Shown here in pieces: positions 9,001 through 17,134 of a DNA stretch of 52,803 nucleotides. The DNA is from Myxococcaceae bacterium. GTDB lineage: Bacteria; Myxococcota; Myxococcia; Myxococcales; Myxococcaceae. Location of the stretch: contig JAFGNZ010000335.1 in assembly GCA_016926755.1 (NCBI GenBank), positions 1 through 52,803 of the forward strand, read 5' to 3'. A program made the position numbers and the translations under genes. Each line of letters starts with the position of its first letter. The stretch's first letter is position 1. The notes beneath the pieces were generated by a model. The model was not told the DNA's origin and made no database searches. It saw nothing but the letters and a program-made list of their open reading frames with translations.

Positions 9001-11507
9001 TCGAGGAGGCAGTCCACCGCGAGCTGAACCTCACCAGCGGCCAGGTGGAGGGTGCTCTTGAGGCGGTACACCTCGGCCAGATCCTGGGGCGTGCGCGCCC
9101 GGGGCAGCAGCTCGTCCACTCCGCTGCGCGCCCCGGCGGTGTCTCCCCCCATCAGCTCGCAGCTCGCCTGATCCAGCCGCAGCTTGAACACGAGCGCGTA
9201 CTCCCCCTCCCACGGATCGCCGGGCAGCAGGGCCAAGGCGGCGGTAAAGAAGCCCACGGCCGAGCTGTAGGCCGCGGAGGCCTTGGCCCGCCAGCCCGCC
9301 TCGGCGTTCAGCCGCGCCAGGCGGTGGCGCTCCTCGCCGTCCGCGATCAACTCCACGCCGGCGTTGAGCTGGCCCACCACGTCGAAGAGCCGCTCGTGCA
9401 GCTCCTCCGGCGAGAGGCCCGCCAGCAGCAGGCGGCCGATCCGCAGGTGCGTGGCCTTGCGATCCCCCTCGGGAATGAGGGCATAGGCCGCCTGCTGGAT
9501 GCGGTCGTGCAGGAAGCGGTACTGGCCGGGGCTCATCCGCACCACCACCTCCTCGTGGAGGGCGGGCTCCAGCTCCTTCTCCACCTCGGGGGCCTCACGG
9601 CCGCGGAGCAGGGCCAGCGTCGGCACGGAGAACGCGTTGCCCAGGCATGCGGCCAGGCGCAGCACCTGCTGCGTGCTCTCTGGGAAGAGCCGCAGCCTGC
9701 CCGCCATGAAGTCCACCACGTTGTCCGAGTACCCCCGGGCCTTGGCCCCCGCCTCGTCCCACCTCCAGCCTCCCTCCGGAGCACGCGACAGCAACCCGTC
9801 CTGGTGCAACGTCTGCAGAAGCTGGAGCAGGAAGAAGGGATTGCCTCCCGTCTTCTCCTGCAGCACGCCGGACAGGGCCTGTACCACCTCGGGGCGCGTG
9901 CCCGGCAGGGCATCCGCCACCAGCTGCCGCGTCTGCGCCAGCCCCAGGGCGTTCAGGTGGAGGTCCCCCACCCGCGCCCCCGCCTTGCGCGCTTCGTCCA
10001 GCACCAGCCTGAGCGGGTGCGAAGGGTGCACCTCGTTGTCCCGGTAGGCGCCCACCCACAACAGCGGCAGCGTGTCCGCATGCGTGGTGAGGTACTTGAG
10101 GAGCTGGAGGCTGGCGAAGTCCGCCCACTGCAGATCATCCAGGAACAGCACCAGCGGGCGCCCGGGTGTGGCGAAGACGTTGAGGAAGCGCTGGAAGACG
10201 CGGTGGAAGCGGTTCCGCGACTCCTGAGGGGGCAGCTCTGGGACGGCCGGCTGCCTGCCCGTGATGCTCTCCAGCTGGGGGATCACATTCACCAGCACCT
10301 GCCCGTTGCCCTCGAAGGCCTCCAGCAGCCGCTGGCGCCAGGCTTCCACCGCCGCGTCGCTGCCGGCCAGCAGGTGTTGCACCAGGCCCTTGAAGGCCTG
10401 CGCCAGGGTGGCATAGGGCACATCGCGCTGGAACTGATCGAACTTGCCGCTGAGGAAGAAGCCATGCCGCAGCAGGACTGGCTGGTGCAGCTCGCGCACC
10501 ACCGATGACTTGCCAATGCCGGAGTAGCCGCGCACCAGCATCCACTCCGAGCGCCCCTCGCGCGCCACGCGCTCGAAGGCTCCCAGCAGGGCCTTCACCT
10601 CGCCCTCGCGGCCATACAGCCGTTGGGGGAGCTGGAAGCGGGCGGGGAAGTCCTGCGTGCCCAACGTGAAGCCCTCCCGCGCCCCCCGCTCGAGTCGCTC
10701 GCGGCAGCTCTCCAGATCGGCCTTGAGCCCCTCGGCGCTTTGGTAGCGCTCCTCGGGCACCTTGGCCATCAGCTTGAGCACCACCGCCGATAGCATGGGG
10801 GGAATGGAGGGCTGCCGCTCGTGCGGCGGGACGGGAGCCTGGGCCAGGTGCGCATGCAGCCACTCCAGCGCGTCCTTCCCCTGAAAGGGGAGGCTGCCCG
10901 TCAGCAGCTGATAGAAGGTGATCCCCAGCGAGTAGAAGTCCGTGCGGTAGTCCAGCGAGCGGTTCATCCGCCCCGACTGTTCCGGGGACCTGTAGGCCGG
11001 CGTGCCTTCCATGAGCTGCAGGGGCGCGGCCTGCACATGCTCCACCTGCTGCAGCGTGGCGATGCCGAAGTCTATGAGCCAGGGGGCTCCCGCGGGAGAG
11101 AGAAGGATGTTGGCGGGCTTGAGATCCTTGTGGGTGACGCCGCGCCGGTGCACCTCCGCGAGCGTGGCCGCCAGGGAGATGGCAAGGGCCAGGAAGCGCG
11201 CCGGCTCGAGCGGTGCCCCCGCCTGCTCCGAGAGCTCCCCTCCTCCAATGTCTTCCAGCACCAGCACGGGCCGATCCTGGTGCACCTCGAAGGCATGGGC
11301 CCTGATCACCCGAGGCGTGCCGTCCAGGCGCCGCAGCAGGCTGTACTCGTGCTCGAGCCTGGCGTGCTCGCGAGGCCCCGGGTGCTCGGAACGAGGCGTC
11401 TTGAGGACGACCGGCAACCGAGCTTCCACCTGGATGGCGCGGAAGAGGAGATGGGAGCCCCTCTCCTGCAGCGGGCTGAGGAGCGTGTAACCTGGAATCT
11501 CAATCAT
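6027..11507 (-). CDS. Ser/Thr kinase-AAA ATPase-GAF-PAS-histidine kinase fusion
   Basis: An 1826-residue cytoplasmic signalling protein. An N-terminal Hanks-type kinase carries HKDLKPAN (about 126-133) and DFG (about 146-148). An AAA_16/STAND-like ATPase follows, with Walker A GYSGIGKSS (about 327-335) and a Walker B-like LFLDDLQWAD (near 454-463), then a long helical repeat region, a GAF domain, a PAS domain, and a C-terminal histidine kinase with H1603 in VAHEINNPLSF and an HATPase domain (NLIVNAAQAI, DTGAGI, GTGLGLS). Such multi-output kinases are known from myxobacteria and cyanobacteria. The ATG at 11507 has GGGGGAAG five bases upstream; a GTG at 11522 is the alternative. No response regulator is adjacent. 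The CheR gene lies 208 bases upstream in the same direction. Confidence 0.9.
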   Translation of the reverse strand: MIEIPGYTLLSPLQERGSHLLFRAIQVEARLPVVLKTPRSEHPGPREHARLEHEYSLLRRLDGTPRVIRAHAFEVHQDRPVLVLEDIGGGELSEQAGAPLEPARFLALAISLAATLAEVHRRGVTHKDLKPANILLSPAGAPWLIDFGIATLQQVEHVQAAPLQLMEGTPAYRSPEQSGRMNRSLDYRTDFYSLGITFYQLLTGSLPFQGKDALEWLHAHLAQAPVPPHERQPSIPPMLSAVVLKLMAKVPEERYQSAEGLKADLESCRERLERGAREGFTLGTQDFPARFQLPQRLYGREGEVKALLGAFERVAREGRSEWMLVRGYSGIGKSSVVRELHQPVLLRHGFFLSGKFDQFQRDVPYATLAQAFKGLVQHLLAGSDAAVEAWRQRLLEAFEGNGQVLVNVIPQLESITGRQPAVPELPPQESRNRFHRVFQRFLNVFATPGRPLVLFLDDLQWADFASLQLLKYLTTHADTLPLLWVGAYRDNEVHPSHPLRLVLDEARKAGARVGDLHLNALGLAQTRQLVADALPGTRPEVVQALSGVLQEKTGGNPFFLLQLLQTLHQDGLLSRAPEGGWRWDEAGAKARGYSDNVVDFMAGRLRLFPESTQQVLRLAACLGNAFSVPTLALLRGREAPEVEKELEPALHEEVVVRMSPGQYRFLHDRIQQAAYALIPEGDRKATHLRIGRLLLAGLSPEELHERLFDVVGQLNAGVELIADGEERHRLARLNAEAGWRAKASAAYSSAVGFFTAALALLPGDPWEGEYALVFKLRLDQASCELMGGDTAGARSGVDELLPRARTPQDLAEVYRLKSTLHLAAGEVQLAVDCLLECLEKFGMPLPPSPTSEEIAAANAEVWALLGARPIESLIELPPMTDPRMRAAMGILADLTVPALYSSGGLLAFHICRMVALSLRYGTTEASAHGYVWYGYVGCIALEEKYEAGHAFGQLAQRLVERPGSSAQRSGVLFVLALISRWVRPFSVSHGLFQEAFSQALLRGDFRIMCYCCDNIVMDQLLMGRELGELYQESVARLEFVRKANYEDIGFFIILYQRYAQQLRGLSESLDSLDGDGFDEAALEARLESRGLKILSAFYFLNKMKSRFMGGAYEEALQASEAAAKVVGALSSYIARFEFFLFRALILAACFPGAPPPRQREFLEIIQRHHQQLTIWAGLCPENFRPAERMVAAELARLTGRTEEALRAYDEAVQSAREHSHLPNAALAAELAARFSKERGLGRVAAVYAHEAWDAYRQWGAEGKARQLEAQWPSVALLSAGGDSSTSQGSSQLDALSLVKAQRAVSSEIVLERLVDTLMRVALQSAGAQRGALLLKQGDTLELVTVSDATGGRLPEGPEALPWTLLSYVRRTREPVLIDDTAQPHAFTSEGELLRGRARSVLCLPLLRKEEFYGVLYLENSLTTRAFSQGHLSLLGHIGAQAAISIENARLYAERQQAETALRAANQELAENEERFRTLIDRSPDAILIHRDGALIFINPAGVVMLGYERAEELRRRRMAELVLPGEESALTEALGGGATEIRWLHRTGRQVLGEVVSFTLGFDGQPAEVSIVRDITERKSVQARLRAADRMASLGTLAASVAHEINNPLSFMTSNLRYIDDELRALAEAGESLAGPRGQEVRQALQETLLGGSRVSEIVRDLKTFSRGDEERRGPVDVHAVLDLCANMARSEIRHRARLVKEYGPLPPVTASETRLGQVFLNLIVNAAQAIPEGTDAKAHEIRLTTQRDDAGWAVVTVKDTGAGIPPENLSRLFDPFFTTKPAGVGTGLGLSICHGIITGLGGRITVESEPGRGTAFRVFLPVEGG

Positions 11508-11715
11508 CCACTTCCCCCACACGGCCCCCGCGCATTATCGCCGTGCGTCGACCTCCGGAGAATGGCTCCAGCCAGAATTCCCAAGAGCGCCGCGAAGGCG
11601 GATCAGGAAGAGGAACAGCCGGGGAAGGAAAGCCTCTTCCGAGCCGGGGTCGCATGGAGGTGGAGGTGGGGAAGCGGCCGAGCAGGCAGCGCCCCTATCG
11701 GTCTCACGCCAGCTC

Positions 11716-12534
11716 TCATCGCTTGCGGAAGATGGGCAGCGGCCCGGCGGCGCGCTCCAGGGGGATGGCGCTCTCGGGCAGGGACTCGTGGGCGCCGATG
11801 ACCAGCAGGCCGCCAGGGACGAGCCGCTCCACGAGCCGCGCGAGCACCTCCCGCTGCAGCGGCGGGGCGAAGTACGTGAAGGCCACGTTGCGGCAGAGCA
11901 CGACGTGGAACGGGCCCGCTGGCATCTCCGCGCGCAGATCCTCGCAGCGAAAGGTGAGGCCCTCACGGAGCTCGGGCGCGAGGCACTGCTCTCCTTCCCC
12001 CGTGCGGGTGAAGGCTCGCGCGGCCCACTCGGGTGGGAGCTCGCGCAAGGTGCCGGGCGGGTAGCAGCCCCGGCGGGCCCGCGTGAGCAGGTCGTCGTCC
12101 GCCTCCGTGGCGATCAGCTCCAGGCGAACCTCGGGAAAGTCCGGCGAGAGCCCGAGCCGGAAGAGGATGGCCACGGTGTAGGGCTCCTCTCCCGAAGCGC
12201 ACCCCGCGCTCCAGACGCGGAGCACGGCCTCGCCCCGGGCGCGCGCCTCGCGCAGCAGCGAGGGCAGCAGCTCCTGGCGCAGCGCATCAAACACCCGGTG
12301 ATCGCGGTAGAAGCGGGAGATGGTGACGCGGCAGAGCGCGTCGAGCACCGCCCACTCGGAAGGCTCCGCCTCCAGGCGCGCGCGGTAGGCAGCGCCCCCC
12401 TCCAGGCCCAGCGCCTTCACGCGGCGGCCGATGCGCTTGCACACCTGCCCGCGCACCCGCCGGAAGCCCTCCCAGCGCAGGCGCAGCCGAGGCGCTGCCC
12501 ACTGCAACAGCTCCACACACTCGCGATCCGTCAT
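11716..12534 (-). CDS. cheR: CheR-type protein-glutamate methyltransferase
   Basis: A 272-residue CheR homologue, which methylates glutamates of chemoreceptors using S-adenosylmethionine. The N-terminal all-alpha domain (about 1-75) precedes the methyltransferase fold: motif I is VWSAGCASGEEPYTV, the conserved TRFFRD-like segment is ISRFYRDHRVFD, and the later motif is LCRNVAFTYF, where most CheR proteins have LCRNVLIYF. The start at 12534 gives the normal length (MTDRECVELLQ); the frame stays open to 12624 but adds Pro/Arg-rich sequence. It sits 43 bases after the VioB-like gene and before the giant kinase, so it may be transcribed with either. Its receptor could be the nearby MCP, but that receptor lacks a C-terminal tether. 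Confidence 0.87.
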   Translation of the reverse strand: MTDRECVELLQWAAPRLRLRWEGFRRVRGQVCKRIGRRVKALGLEGGAAYRARLEAEPSEWAVLDALCRVTISRFYRDHRVFDALRQELLPSLLREARARGEAVLRVWSAGCASGEEPYTVAILFRLGLSPDFPEVRLELIATEADDDLLTRARRGCYPPGTLRELPPEWAARAFTRTGEGEQCLAPELREGLTFRCEDLRAEMPAGPFHVVLCRNVAFTYFAPPLQREVLARLVERLVPGGLLVIGAHESLPESAIPLERAAGPLPIFRKR

Positions 12535-12577
12535 GGCCTGCGCCCCGGGTTCACGCCTTGAGGCCGGGAGTCGCGCG

Positions 12578-15274
12578 TCAGTCGGGGAAGGGCAGCTGGA
12601 ACGAAGGGCCCGCGGTCGAGCCATCCGGCAACCCGGACGGCGTCTGCATCAGCTCCTGCGCCGCCAAGTCCAGCGAGTACATCACCCCAATGGCCTGATT
12701 GATGGCCTCCGGCTCTCCATTGAAGGTGCGGTGCAGCGCGTTGAGCAGCGTCTGGTACGTCCGGGCGAACTGCTCGGCCAGGAGCCGCGCCCTCGACCCG
12801 GCCGGCAGCAGGGCGATGTTGGGATCATCCATCATCGGCCATACGCCGCTCTCATCGAACGGGATCTTCTCTCCCTGGTAGGCGAAGCCCGCGTGCGTCT
12901 TGACGATGCGCCGGCCCTCGACGATCTCCGCGAACTTGAAGTAGTGCGCCAGCTCGTGCTGGCCGTCGACAGGCACCTGCGCGGAGGTGCCCTCCCCCTG
13001 GCGCTTGATCTCCGAGATGGCCCGCTGCGCGTCCGCGAGGCTCCGGATGACATACAGCCTCCCTCTGCTGCCGAACCACTTCTCGCTCAGCTGCCGCTCC
13101 TCGTGGCCGAAGCAGATCTTCCCCTCGGCGCTTAGCCGCTCCAGGGCCCGGGTGATCTCGTCGTAGAACCAGCCGATGGTGAAGGCGTGCACCTGGGTCG
13201 GATCCCTCGGGTCCACGTGCCCCCTGACCGGCTCCTCGGTCTTCTCGGGCTCCTCGATGGAGAGGAACACGTCGCGGATCTGCGCGATGGAGCACTTGCG
13301 CAGCCGGACCGTCAGGTTGGCGCGCAGGCCTCCCGGCAGCGGCCCCGGGTAGTTGGGCACGAAGCCGGGGTGGCCAATGCGCGGACTGCCCCCCAGGGAC
13401 ACCAGCAGATTGGAGACCAGCGCCATGTGGAGCATCTCTTCGGTCACGATGCTCCGCAGCCTCGAGGCCACCTCCTGGTTCGTCCCCGGCTTGAGGCTGT
13501 AGAGCGCGCACAGGTACGCCGGGATCGTCGCGTGCTCCAGCTCGATGGCCTGCTGCAGCGCCATGTGCAGATCCGGGACGGAGTCGAGCGACATGTAGCG
13601 CGGCTCCGCCAGCCACTTCAGCAGCAGGGTCCGCTTGTTGGCGGACAGGTCGCGCGTCACCGGCATGTAGTTGGGATCGGTGACGGGCGTGCTGAACACG
13701 TTCTGGAGCAGCCGTCGCCGCGAGAGCACGCTGGCGAAGTCCGCCAGGTCCACGATGGGCTTCATCACCGGATAGAGATCGGCGTACTGCTGGAAGATGG
13801 GGCGCACGTCCCGCATCCAGTCTGGCTTGTCGGGGACTTTGTACCCGGACCAGACCAGCAGGTTGAGGATGTCGCTGGGGTTCTGGACGCTCCCCCACGG
13901 CGGCGGTGTGCTCCCCAGCCCATAGGTGATGCCGTACACCTGGCCGTCGATGTATTGGCGCGGCCGCCCGGGATCGCCTGCCTTCAGCGTGAGCACGGCG
14001 GTCCCATCCCCCCCCGTGACGAGCGCGCTGGGAGAGAGCTGCAGCACCTGCGTGGGCTCGCCTACGTCCTCGGGGCCCGGGATCGGCCCCTGGACCGTCT
14101 GGGACACCATGGCGCTCGCGTCGAAGTTCACGCTGAGCTGCTGACCGGAGAGCGGCGCGCCGTACTGGAAGGCGTAGAGCGTCGTGGTGGCCGAGTCGCC
14201 CGGGTTGAGCCGGAAGACGTATTCATCGGCGCGCACCCACTGGGGGAGCTCGGAGAGCAGGGGCGCCTGGTAGGGCAGCTGGGTGGACTGGACGATCCCC
14301 AGCGGCATGCTCGCGGCCTGCTTGACCTGGTCAGGGCTCAGCGGCAGAGACACGACGCCGGCCGTCTTCTCGTACCAGCCCGGCTCCTGGTAGGGGATCT
14401 CCCCCAGGAGCACGGGCTTCTCGGGGGCGGGTGGCAGGAGCGCCGCGTACAGCGGCCCCTGGTTGACGAGCGGCCCGCCCACGGACTGCGTGGGCAGGCT
14501 GTTGCCGAGATCCAGCGCGAGCACGTTGCCCTGGAGCTGGGCATAGGCGGTGTTGACGGTCTGCGCTGCTGGCGCGAGGCGCCGCCCGGCCACGAACCGC
14601 TTCGGCTCGCCCGGCACGTAGAGGCCGATGGAGCCCACCACGCGGCCGAACGTGAACGTCGGCGACGAGGCGTCATCATCGAAGCCATCCACGTTGAACT
14701 TGATGCTCAGCGCCCCCTTGAAGGAACCCTGGGCCAGCAGCTCCTTCAGGGAGGGCGACTTCTCCACGCCAGCCCACTGCACCCCCTCCAGCACCGACTG
14801 GTAGAACGCCCCGAAGAAGGAGTCCGGCTGGCCCTGGGGGTAGCGCGTCCAGATGTCGGCGAAGGGCGAGACGAGGAAGTCTCCGCCCAACCCGAAGCCC
14901 TTGAGCACCGAGCCGATCACCACCCGGAAGCCCCAGATCTCCGAGACCATCTGCTGCTCCGAGTCGAGATCGACCAGCTTGCCCTCGACACGGGCCTCGG
15001 CGCCGTTGACGGACTGCCCGACCAGGGGGTCCACGTTCGGGTCATCGCACGACGTCCCGTTGCCGTAGAGCACCCGGGTCACCTTGCAGTCCTGGAAGCG
15101 CCAGGCGCCCGTGCCTCGCGGGTTCCACCAGCCGTTGCTCGCGCCAGCGCCGGGCAGCTGGTAGTTCGAGCGGAACTTCGCGGCGTTGAAGTGCTCCGGG
15201 TCGTTGTTGACGGTGGATGGATCCGCCTGGAATTTCCCGGCGAAGATCAAACGTGGAATGCCCAGGTAGCTCAT
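12578..15274 (-). CDS. VioB/RebD-like ferritin-fold protein
   Basis: An 898-residue protein with the layout of iminophenyl-pyruvate/indolepyruvate dimer synthases such as VioB and RebD. The N-terminus (MSYLGIPRLIFAGKF) resembles the VioB start, followed by a large beta-rich half. The C-terminal half is a ferritin-like domain (PF12902 type) with E580 in ELEHATIPAYL, an E613-x2-H616 pair in TEEMLHM, and a later HELAHYFKFAEI. VioB and RebD join two oxidised tryptophan-derived imines in bisindole synthesis; here VioA, VioC, VioD, VioE and a tryptophan halogenase are absent, so the substrate is unknown. GAGGAGGGGGG precedes the ATG at 15274. The gene reads toward cheR 43 bases downstream. A tryptophan or other amino-acid dimerising role is inference. 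Confidence 0.8.
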   Translation of the reverse strand: MSYLGIPRLIFAGKFQADPSTVNNDPEHFNAAKFRSNYQLPGAGASNGWWNPRGTGAWRFQDCKVTRVLYGNGTSCDDPNVDPLVGQSVNGAEARVEGKLVDLDSEQQMVSEIWGFRVVIGSVLKGFGLGGDFLVSPFADIWTRYPQGQPDSFFGAFYQSVLEGVQWAGVEKSPSLKELLAQGSFKGALSIKFNVDGFDDDASSPTFTFGRVVGSIGLYVPGEPKRFVAGRRLAPAAQTVNTAYAQLQGNVLALDLGNSLPTQSVGGPLVNQGPLYAALLPPAPEKPVLLGEIPYQEPGWYEKTAGVVSLPLSPDQVKQAASMPLGIVQSTQLPYQAPLLSELPQWVRADEYVFRLNPGDSATTTLYAFQYGAPLSGQQLSVNFDASAMVSQTVQGPIPGPEDVGEPTQVLQLSPSALVTGGDGTAVLTLKAGDPGRPRQYIDGQVYGITYGLGSTPPPWGSVQNPSDILNLLVWSGYKVPDKPDWMRDVRPIFQQYADLYPVMKPIVDLADFASVLSRRRLLQNVFSTPVTDPNYMPVTRDLSANKRTLLLKWLAEPRYMSLDSVPDLHMALQQAIELEHATIPAYLCALYSLKPGTNQEVASRLRSIVTEEMLHMALVSNLLVSLGGSPRIGHPGFVPNYPGPLPGGLRANLTVRLRKCSIAQIRDVFLSIEEPEKTEEPVRGHVDPRDPTQVHAFTIGWFYDEITRALERLSAEGKICFGHEERQLSEKWFGSRGRLYVIRSLADAQRAISEIKRQGEGTSAQVPVDGQHELAHYFKFAEIVEGRRIVKTHAGFAYQGEKIPFDESGVWPMMDDPNIALLPAGSRARLLAEQFARTYQTLLNALHRTFNGEPEAINQAIGVMYSLDLAAQELMQTPSGLPDGSTAGPSFQLPFPD

Positions 15275-15450
15275 GGCCCCCCTCCTCATCCACTCGAGCG
15301 TGTGGTGGATGGAGGCACTATAGGGCCTGGCGGTCCACCGAGAGGCCAGGTTTCTGGAAATAGGAGCTCCCCCCGGCCTAGAGTCCCGGCTCGTGAGCTG
15401 TCCGTGGGTGTACCCAGGCACCCACTCCACTGCCGAAAAGGGAGTGCCCC
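15275..15450. promoter_or_regulatory. Divergent promoter region, VioB-like and barrel genes
   Basis: This 176-base gap separates two divergent genes. A TATAG element at 15319-15323 reads as part of a -10 hexamer on either strand, but I see no convincing -35 partner for either direction. Confidence 0.25.
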
Positions 15451-16041
15451 ATGTCGATGGATCCCCTCTTCTCCCGGCTCATGGCGACCTGCGCGCTGCT
15501 CTGGGGCGGGCTCGTCTGGGCGAACGAGCCCGTCGACACGGTCGAGGCGGCGCATGAGGCTGCTCCGCGCAACTATGGGAACTTGCGGATCGGCGGCTCC
15601 TTGTCCAGCCGTCACCCGACGATCTGCCTGGAGCTGGCCCCCCTCGACAGGCTCAGCGTGGAGGGCTGCGGCACGGGCTCGGGGTTCCTCCACCATGATC
15701 CGGAGCCAGAGATCGCCCACTTCCGCGCCAACGTGAAGCTCACGGACTGGAAGGTGGGGCGCCTGTGGCTCCAGCCGCGCCTGAGCGCCGGCTTCGCCGA
15801 GCTGCAGATCGGCGAGGATGGCAGTGGCTTCGACTTCACCGGCACAGGCGCCACGGGCGTCGAGACGGCGGGCCCGGAGATGGGCGCCTCGCTCCGCGCG
15901 CTGATGCCCGTGGCCTCCGGGGTGGAGCTGGTGGGAGAGCTGGGAGTGGGGGCGGCCTGGTTCCCGAATGCGCCCCAGCTGGTCCAGCCTCAGTCTTCCT
16001 GGCAGCCGAGCGCGAGCCTCACGCTCGGCGTTGGCTTCTGA
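15451..16041 (+). CDS. Small outer-membrane beta-barrel protein
   Basis: A 196-residue exported protein. Residues 1-25 form a signal peptide ending near VWANEP. The mature part alternates short amphipathic strands (RLWLQPRLSAGFAEL, VELVGELGVGAAWF) and ends with ASLTLGVGF, a C-terminal Phe typical of BAM-assembled outer-membrane barrels. With about eight predicted strands it resembles small OmpW/OmpA-barrel-like proteins, but I cannot name a family. Its start at 15451 follows a GGGAG-containing leader (aaaagggagtgcccc). It is 26 bases before the GAF-domain gene, and the two may share a transcript. Confidence 0.7.
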   Translation: MSMDPLFSRLMATCALLWGGLVWANEPVDTVEAAHEAAPRNYGNLRIGGSLSSRHPTICLELAPLDRLSVEGCGTGSGFLHHDPEPEIAHFRANVKLTDWKVGRLWLQPRLSAGFAELQIGEDGSGFDFTGTGATGVETAGPEMGASLRALMPVASGVELVGELGVGAAWFPNAPQLVQPQSSWQPSASLTLGVGF

Positions 16042-16067
16042 GCCCCTTACCGCGAAAGGCCCAGGTG

Positions 16068-16493
16068 ATGGACGTGGAGAACCCGGCGCTACAGAAGTGG
16101 CTGGAGGCCTTCGCCGCCGAGCATGGCGCGATGGCCGGGACCGTGCATCTCCAGCGCGGGGAAGATCTGGAGCTGGCGGCGGCCCTCAACATCCCTCCCC
16201 CGGTCGTCGCGGCGGTGCGGCATGTGCCGCGGGGCAAGGGCATGGCGGGCCTCGCCCAGGTGCGCAAGGAGCCTGTGCAGACCTGCAACCTGCAGACGGA
16301 CGACACCGGCCGCATCAAGCCAGGGGCCAAGGCCGTGGATGCGCGCGCCGCGGTGGCCCTGCCCGTGCTCGACCAGGCCGGGCAGGTGCGAGCCGTGGTG
16401 GGCATCGCCTTCATGGAGGAGGGGGAGCTGCCGCCCGAGCGAGAGCGGGCGCTGATGGCCGCGGCGGCGAGGCTGCCGCTCGGGGAGCCTTGA
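16068..16493 (+). CDS. Single GAF-domain protein
   Basis: A 141-residue soluble protein made of little more than one GAF domain, with the typical core (VRHVPRGKGMAGLAQVRKEPVQ, DARAAVALPVLDQAGQVRAVVGIAF). GAF domains bind small ligands such as cyclic nucleotides or sense redox state; no effector domain is attached. A single cysteine is present (QTCNLQ), so a two-cysteine fRMsr-type methionine sulfoxide reductase active site is not evident. The ATG at 16068 is preceded by GAAAGG; GTG at 16065 is an alternative. It lies between the barrel gene and the DedA-like gene, ten bases before the latter, suggesting a short operon. Confidence 0.72.
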   Translation: MDVENPALQKWLEAFAAEHGAMAGTVHLQRGEDLELAAALNIPPPVVAAVRHVPRGKGMAGLAQVRKEPVQTCNLQTDDTGRIKPGAKAVDARAAVALPVLDQAGQVRAVVGIAFMEEGELPPERERALMAAAARLPLGEP

Positions 16494-16502
16494 GCGGTCA
16501 CC

Positions 16503-17108
16503 ATGGCTCCCCAGGAAACCGAGGGCCGTGCGCCGGTGAGCGCCGGATATGGGATGGTGGGTTGTGCGGGGTTCTGCGGCCTGCTGCTGGCCGCCATCCT
16601 GGGCCCCTTCTTCCTCTTCGGTGCGAGGCTCGAGGCCACGGCCAGCGCGTTCCTGGCCGCGCGCCCTCCGGACTGGCAGGTGGCAGTCCTCATCAGCGGA
16701 CTGCTCGCGGGGGACATCGTGCTGCCGGTGCCCTCCAGCCTCGTGAGCACAGCCGGGGGCGGGGTGCTGGGCTTCTGGCTCGGAGCAGCGGCCTCCTGGG
16801 TCGGGATGATGGTGAGCTGCTACGTGGGCTATGAGCTTGGCGTCAGGGCTGGAGAGCCCGCCCTGGTGCGGATGGCCGGCGAGGCGCAGCGGGCCCGCGT
16901 GGCGCGGATGGCCCAGCGTCACGGCCACTGGTTCCTGCTCATCTTCAGGGCGGTCCCGGTGCTGGCGGAGATCTCCATCGTCTTCGCGGGCGTCAGCCGC
17001 ATGCCCCGGCGCGGGTTCCTTCTGGTGTGCGCGCTCGCCAACCTGGGCATCTCCGTGATCTACGCGGCGCTGGGGGCCGGCGCCGCGGCCGCGCTCCTCT
17101 CCTCGTAG
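16503..17108 (+). CDS. DedA/VTT-family membrane protein
   Basis: A 201-residue integral membrane protein with about five hydrophobic segments and the VTT (SNARE-associated/DedA) signature: LLAGDIVLPVPSSLVSTAGGGVLG in the first half and RHGHWFLLIFRAVPVLAEISIVFAGVSRM in the second, which contains the conserved R-x-x-P turn. DedA proteins are scramblase- or transporter-like proteins that keep membrane potential and move undecaprenyl phosphate or phospholipids. It follows the GAF gene by nine bases and converges with the R3H ATPase gene. A palindrome CTCCCGGGAG at 17125-17134 fills the convergent gap and may act in termination. Confidence 0.8.
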   Translation: MAPQETEGRAPVSAGYGMVGCAGFCGLLLAAILGPFFLFGARLEATASAFLAARPPDWQVAVLISGLLAGDIVLPVPSSLVSTAGGGVLGFWLGAAASWVGMMVSCYVGYELGVRAGEPALVRMAGEAQRARVARMAQRHGHWFLLIFRAVPVLAEISIVFAGVSRMPRRGFLLVCALANLGISVIYAALGAGAAAALLSS

Positions 17109-17134
17109 AAGCAGCGGGAAGGCGCTCCCGGGAG

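Noticed and set aside
6123-10508. A plus-strand open frame of 1461 codons opposite the hybrid kinase
   Set aside because: It is complementary to a protein with many recognised domains, and its own sequence is Arg/Gln/His/Leu-rich with no motif; long antisense frames are expected with strong third-position GC bias.
13187-15736. Long plus-strand frame opposite the VioB-like gene
   Set aside because: No domain, Arg/His/Val-rich composition and no ribosome-binding site; the minus-strand product matches VioB-like proteins.
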